64,000 nucleotides of DNA from Terana coerulea. Its lineage: Eukaryota > Basidiomycota > Agaricomycetes > Polyporales > Phanerochaetaceae. The DNA lies in assembly GCA_024811115.1 (NCBI GenBank), contig JAKOGH010000845.1:1-64000 (forward strand), read 5' to 3'. A model generated the notes under the pieces. The model ran no database searches. It had not been told where the DNA came from and worked only from the letters and a program-made list of their open reading frames with translations. A program made the position numbers and the translations under genes. Positions 59,289 to 64,000 of the stretch are shown in pieces; position 1 is the stretch's first letter; the number at the start of each line of letters is the position of its first letter.

Positions 59289-61202
59289 CTACGAACAAGT
59301 TAGAGCGGCTCTCGCAGCACATGCACAACTGCGGACGTACTCAAGAGGCAGCGACCGGTCCCCGCGGAGCGGCGACCGTGGATCACCAGACGGATCGAGC
59401 ACGACGCTCGGTCTCTGAAAAGCGCGCGTCATTCCAAACAAGTCGTACACATCCGCGGAAGGTTTCACACCTTCGGACGCGTCGCCGTCGTCGCTCGAGT
59501 CCGTGGGTGTCGCAACTCTCTTCGGGCTGCGCAAGAACGTCTTTGAGGCAGCACCGTTGGGGCGCGACGTCGACGCGACGGGCGGAGGGAGGGGCTGGAA
59601 GCAGCGGGCGCACATGTTCGCGTCCAACGACGCGGGCAGTGGTGGGTCGGGCTTGGGCTGGTCGCACCCGCGGCAAATGGGGAACGCGAGCTTAGCGCTA
59701 GGACTGGGCGAGCCAGGCATTGTCATAGACTTGGAGAGACGCGCTGGAGCCTTTGGGCGTGCCAGGCAGAGGGGTCGAGAGGATAGAGTCCGTCATCGTC
59801 CGATGGATCGAGCTGGCAGCGGCGCGTCCAGCAGACGCAGCGCCGGACGTAGTCTTGAACGGGCGAGAGAGGCGGATTCTGCTGAGGTCGTTGGTGACCT
59901 CGGCAGCCTCAGTCTCCTCGTCGGTGCCGACAACGTCTGCGGGAGGGCGCGCGGATCTTCCGGCGTTCGCCTCCCGGTTTCTTCCTCTCACGCTTGGCTT
60001 TCCTTGTCTGTTCACGCCTCACCTCGTGCAGCGGGGTCGCTGTACCCGTAGGATCTTCGTGCTGGGAAACCCCCGTCGGCGGCGAGCTGTTGGTACTCGG
60101 TTCGTCGCTGGTGCTCGGCCTGCCCACAGTCGGTCTATCCCGCTCAGCAGAGTCTTTTGCACGGCCTGGAGACTGCTGACCTGCCCTGGAAGTTGATGCG
60201 GCTTGCCGAGGCTGCGTGTCTCTCTCTCGATTCATCCGGGGCGGACTGGTCACGCTCTCGTACCACGAGGGATCGCCAGGAGAGAAGGATCGATAGCTGG
60301 CGGATGTATCTGTGGCATGAGCAGACCCCGGAGTAGCGTCTCTTGCTGCAAATCGAGGAGACCTCCGTGGAGGAGGAGCATCTGTAAGCTCTTCGTCCGA
60401 CTCGATTGTGATGGGCTGCGTCGAGCGAATAACGTAGCGGGTCTTGGGAGTAGCTTGGCGAGCCGATGGAGGCCTCTCACTCGCCCGCGGGGTGTCTCGC
60501 GCTCTGCCCGCAGCCGGCTCCGTCTTCACTCGCTCGCTGCGCCTGACCTCCGGCGGCGGGGGTCTTCCCGCAGAGCGCGCGTCCCGGGGCGCCCAGCGGT
60601 CTTCCCACGCCCCGACGGGCGCGGTGTTCGGGCGTCTTCGTCCGAGGACGCCGGTACGGAGGTCGTCGTCGGCGGCGTGGACGGGCGCGGCGGACGGGCC
60701 GGGCGCGCAGAGGCGGGCTGAGCACGCTCGCGAGCAGGCGCGCCACGGCGGGAGGCGCTGCTGGCGGGGGTGCTGGAGCCGGCTCTGCCGTAGCCCGCGC
60801 GCGACGCGGCGGAGGGCATGACGTCCGAGTCCGCGCTGTCGCCGAGGCCCGAGTCGGGCGGGCTGTCTGCGTCGTGGACGCTGCGCGTGTGCTTGTCCGC
60901 TTTCTTCTGCCTGTAGGCGGCCCTCGCCTCCTCGAGCGTCGCGTAGCCGCGGAACGTCGCGCCCTTGACGCCTTCGATTTCGGGCTTGCAGTCGAGCCTG
61001 TGCAGTGATTAGCATATAGGTGTAGAGCGGGGGCATTGAAGAGGGATCAGGTAGAGGTTTCTTCAGCCGGCGAGAAGTCGTCTCATGGGAAATATGCGAC
61101 ACAAATGCCCACAAATTCAAAAAAGGCTTGGGATGCTCACCAGTCTGTGTATACCCCGGGCTTTCTCCCAACGGTGACTACGTATGCTGCATACTTCGGC
61201 AT
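59289..61202 (-). CDS. RNase H1 N-terminal (viroplasmin) domain protein
   Basis: Exon 1 starts MPKYAAYVVTVGRKPGVYTDW. After an intron the domain continues LDCKPEIEGVKGATFRGYAT, LEEARAAYRQKKA; together this is the small alpha/beta domain found at the N-terminus of RNase HI, which binds RNA-DNA hybrids. No RNase H catalytic domain follows. Instead there is a long disordered, arginine/proline-rich region with a hydrophobic-acidic motif (QPITIESDEEL), and near the end a possible zinc site (ICRGCDQP..NMCARCFQP). It ends RAALTCS. The frame changes at least twice in the G+C-rich middle (near 60630 and about 59900-60050), so the exact protein is uncertain. Confidence 0.6.
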
Positions 61203-61752
61203 CGCGATAGTTCACCTCCCGCTGTTATGCAGACGACTGCGAGGTGGTGGGGAGATGAAAGTGGGCAAGAGAGTCAGGCAGAGTCAGTTGGGTCGTATTT
61301 GTGAGGTTACGGAACCGAGGGCGTCATCGGTGGGCACGCTGTGGGAACATCCCCCATCAAAAACATGAGGACTGATTTCAAACTGTCCACTGTATTGCAG
61401 CTTACGGCGTCGCCCTTCTCACCGGGAAATATGGTGGACGACGGCGCAGGCAGCTCGCGACGAACGTAGACAACCATACTGGGACGAGGCACACACTGGC
61501 TTCTGTGACTGTGTGACGGCGAGCCAGGGCAGCGGGGTGCACTTCCTTCATTGGCTTGACATGAAGGCGCTTCTCGCTTCCTACTTCCAGACATTCGTGA
61601 CCATTTCACGTTGAAGAGGCAAGTGGCAACCAGCACCGCGATACCAAGAGCACGCATGCGGGAATGCAGGATAGGGGAGGATTGCGTAGGGACATCACAC
61701 CGGAAATGAAAGCAATCATATCCATAGCAGCACAATCTAGGGATGACACTAC

Positions 61753-62891
61753 TCATACGGCGATGTACCCGCCCCGACTGGACGACGAGCGCGGTCGTAC
61801 ACTTGAGCAGAGGTGTGAGACGACGTCGCGTATCATGTACGGCACCTCTCTCCAGAAGTCTCGGTGTCTGGGAAGCACAGCATGGATCAACATAAGGGGA
61901 CGAGTAAGATAAAGACCTGAACTCACGGTATGAGATCAAGTCCGCTTGCGCCATACGTCGAGTAGTTGTAGTACGCGCCAAGACCGAAGTAAGCGGCAAA
62001 CGCGAGGATTAATCTGTAGAGAGCCTGAGTACGATCACGCCTCTGGCAAGAAGCGTGGTACTCACAGCAGGAAGAAGTATCCCATACCAGAGCCGACGGA
62101 CCTGTGCTGCTCCTCGCCACCTTCTTCCTCATCATCATCAGGCTTCTGTTCTGGTGGCTCGCCCGGTTGCCCATCCCCGAACGGGCATCCTGCTGGCGCG
62201 TACCATTCCACGAACGCGTCCTTGCCGTCGTACGACTTCAAGACTGGGTCTTTGATGGACTCTGGGTCACAGTAGATGTCAACGTTGAAGTATTGCGAGG
62301 TTGCTTCGCCTGTCGCAGGGTCTGGATACTCGGGCCCAATAAATTGGAGGCTGATTCCCTTGTCCGGTGCTGCAAACGAGGAGAGCTTTGAGTGCATGCC
62401 AATAAGAGCATCATGCAGACTCACCTGGTAGTGCCCGCGCTAGCACATCCTCTTTCGCGGAACCTCCTAGCGGTATCACCGAAGTAATGCGGTCGCCTTC
62501 ACCCTCTTTGACATTTGTTTTCGTTAGGCATGCTCTGGTCCCTGCTGGACACTAATGAGAAAGCGCAAAATGAACGGCCGCTTCAGAACCACGAGTATAT
62601 TATCCATCCACAAGAGCAGTGAAAACGTTTACTTACCTGGTCCTTTTCCGCTACACCGTCCTTGCGCGTCAGGTCCGCACACAGGTCAAACGTCACAGTG
62701 TCCCGGAACTTGGTGGGCGGGGTGTCCCGTTCGCGAGATAGAGTATGCTCTCCCGCGAGCTTGGTCAGATCCCACTTCTGGTCCTTGAACGTGGGCTTGC
62801 AGTCAAAGGTGTCTTGTCCCGCAGCACGGGTCACCGCGACGGACAGCAGTAGCAGGGCTGAGGACAGGCTGAATGGGTTTGGGGGTAGCAT
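61753..62891 (-). CDS. ATG27: Atg27 autophagy-related type I membrane protein
   Basis: Atg27 cycles between Golgi, endosomes and the Atg9 vesicle pool and supports autophagosome formation. It starts MLPPNPFSLSSALLLLSVAV (signal peptide); the MRH-like lumenal domain holds DTFDCKPTFKDQKWDL, FDLCADLTRKDG, QFIGPEYPDPATGE, YCDPES, WYAPAGCPFGDG. Then an acidic stretch, the membrane segment GMGYFFLL/LILAFAAYFGLGAYYNYS, and the conserved tail TYGASGLDLIPHRDFWREVP ending RGGYIAV. All exons join without breaks. The short C-terminal YxxPhi-like end is kept. Confidence 0.92.
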
Positions 62892-63321
62892 GACGGCCAG
62901 CACACGTAATCGGGCAGCAGGTAAATGGCGTGTATGAAGTTGTCAAAGTGACTAGGTGAGGGTTGGAGGAAGACGTGTGCAAGCGTTGCTGCACTGCGGC
63001 GCGCACTGCAAGTGTCACGGTGTTGCTGCCCAGATGTGGACGGGGTTAGGCGCGAGCCGCAGTGACCCCGGATGCATCCAAGGGGCTTTGTGCTTACGTA
63101 AGACACGCGGGGGGGAAAGTAGCGGGACCTCGGATACCTCCATTATCCACCGCGACGCGTACGCCACCATGCCTCCTCACAGACGACCACGACCCCTCAC
63201 CATCTTCTCCCGAACGCCCATCCGAATACCACTGAGACCACTCTTGACTCTGACCACGACATACCCTGACGGAAAGTAATACGTTGCAGCCGAAGACGAC
63301 CTCGAACCGACGGTGACGAAG
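62892..63321. other. bidirectional promoter ATG27/ataxin-3
   Basis: 430 bases between the divergent start codons. No TATA box or extra gene is evident. Confidence 0.5.
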
Positions 63322-64000
63322 ATGGCAGACGCAGCTGAAGGCTTGATCCCCTTTATCTACCATGAGAAACAGCAGGAGGGGTCTATGTTGTGCGCACAGC
63401 ATGCGCTGAACTCTCTGCTACGTACGCGATCTTCAATTCTCTCTCCCGCCGCCACTAACCCGCTTCAACTCCTCCTAGAAGGGCCCTATGTCAGTCGTAT
63501 CTCCTGCCCGACTGCTTCTGGATGTGGCGCTGACCCGCAACCTGCCTTCGTACAGTTTCTCCGCGCCGGACTTGTCTGCTATCGCACAAAAGCTGGATGC
63601 GCTCGAGGAAGGATACGACGATGACAATACCGGGCGGACGAGCACGAATATGGATGACACCGGTGAGTACCAACGTACTGGCAGACTGTGCGTGCGGCAG
63701 TGGCAGTCTTCTTCAATGAAATGCCCGTGGTGGTCGCAGCGGTGCCCATGCATCCTGCACCGCCAAAACTAGACCCGCCACTCCCATATATGCGGCCCGC
63801 TCAAAAGGAGATGAATTAACGAGTTATTATTGCCAGGCTTTTTCTCTGTGCAAGTCCTTGAAGACGCCTTGCAGGTCTGGGGGCTGACGTGCGTGCACTC
63901 TTCACGCCCCTTGCCTCGTGCTGATTCTCGGTCCGACCAGCCTAGTCCGGTGGCGCAGTGAAGCGATGCGAGAGTTCCAAGATCGGCCGCAGTGAGTATC
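63322..64000 (+). CDS. ATXN3: ataxin-3-like Josephin deubiquitinase (partial)
   Basis: Cysteine protease that trims polyubiquitin chains. The start MADAAEGLIPFIYHEKQQEG leads into the catalytic cysteine motif SMLCAQHALNSLL. After introns come FSAPDLSAIAQKLDALEEGY, STNMDDTG, FFSVQVLEDALQVWGLT and LVRWRSEAMREFQ, the helical arm and core of the Josephin domain. The catalytic histidine and ubiquitin-interacting tail lie beyond 64000. A tiny exon at about 63479-63489 (GPY) is needed, but its phase is off by one. The gene continues past the window edge. Confidence 0.88.

Noticed and set aside
59909..61171. 420-codon minus-strand open frame read as one protein
   Set aside because: Only its later part is in the coding frame. 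The first part is arginine-rich out-of-frame translation of the RNase H1-type gene.
1..64000. CRISPR arrays, prokaryotic operons, ribosome binding sites
   Set aside because: None present; gene structure is spliceosomal throughout.

Overview
The window is nuclear DNA of a filamentous basidiomycete, most likely a wood-decay Agaricomycete close to Polyporales. The support is: dense short GT-AG introns (mostly 47-70 nt); an eight-cysteine class I hydrophobin; a GH16 enzyme of the basidiomycete Lam16A type; the Agaricomycete-type galactose-binding-like membrane protein; and tandem families of F-box and G-alpha-like genes. There are no prokaryotic features, CRISPR arrays or recognisable tRNA genes.

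Layout. 1-8.2 kb: tandem F-box array of three copies with duplicated flanks and a small foldback element. 8.3-9.2 kb: BTB protein (-). 9.9-10.9 kb: RING ubiquitin ligase with SUMO-interacting-like motifs (+). 11.5-14.5 kb: three small type I membrane proteins (-), two of them clear paralogues with PPxY tails. 15.3-17.9 kb: DEAD-box helicase DBP7 (-). 18.4-20.4 kb: MFS drug/polyamine transporter (+). 20.6-22.0 kb: GH16 glucanase (-). 22.8-24.9 kb: weakly supported hypothetical genes. 25.35-25.54 kb: U2 snRNA with TATA box (-). 26.3-28.8 kb: two FMN split-barrel proteins with C-terminal membrane anchors (+). 29.1-32.9 kb: Mga2/Spt23-like membrane-tethered transcription factor (-), divergent from a Nup2/Nup50-like nucleoporin (33.2-35.4 kb, +). 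35.6-37.7 kb: GYP1-type TBC RabGAP (-). 38.4-39.0 kb: small multi-pass membrane protein (-). 39.6-41.4 kb: galactose-binding-like single-pass membrane protein (-). 42.2-45.6 kb: acidic nuclear-type protein with a C-terminal HicA-like fold (+). 47.2-48.5 kb: Ap4A phosphorylase (+). 48.6-54.2 kb: three degenerate G-alpha-like genes (-). 54.5-55.1 kb: a hAT-type non-autonomous transposon. 55.9-57.2 kb: rds1 ferritin-like secreted protein (+). 57.6-58.1 kb: hydrophobin (-). 59.3-61.2 kb: RNase H1 N-terminal (viroplasmin) domain protein (-). 61.8-62.9 kb: ATG27 (-). 63.3 kb to the end: ataxin-3/Josephin deubiquitinase (+, partial).

Housekeeping genes (DBP7, GYP1, ATG27, nucleoporin, Mga2, U2) are interleaved with fast-evolving tandem families (F-box, G-alpha-like, PPxY membrane proteins). 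Ubiquitin functions recur (F-box, BTB, RING, PPxY, Josephin), but nothing shows that these genes act together.

Caution. Many conserved genes here carry isolated one-base frame breaks, mostly one base too few in a homopolymer. They occur in genes such as DBP7 and Mga2 that should be functional. I therefore read most of them as consensus errors in the source assembly, and I annotate the genes as real while giving the position of each break.
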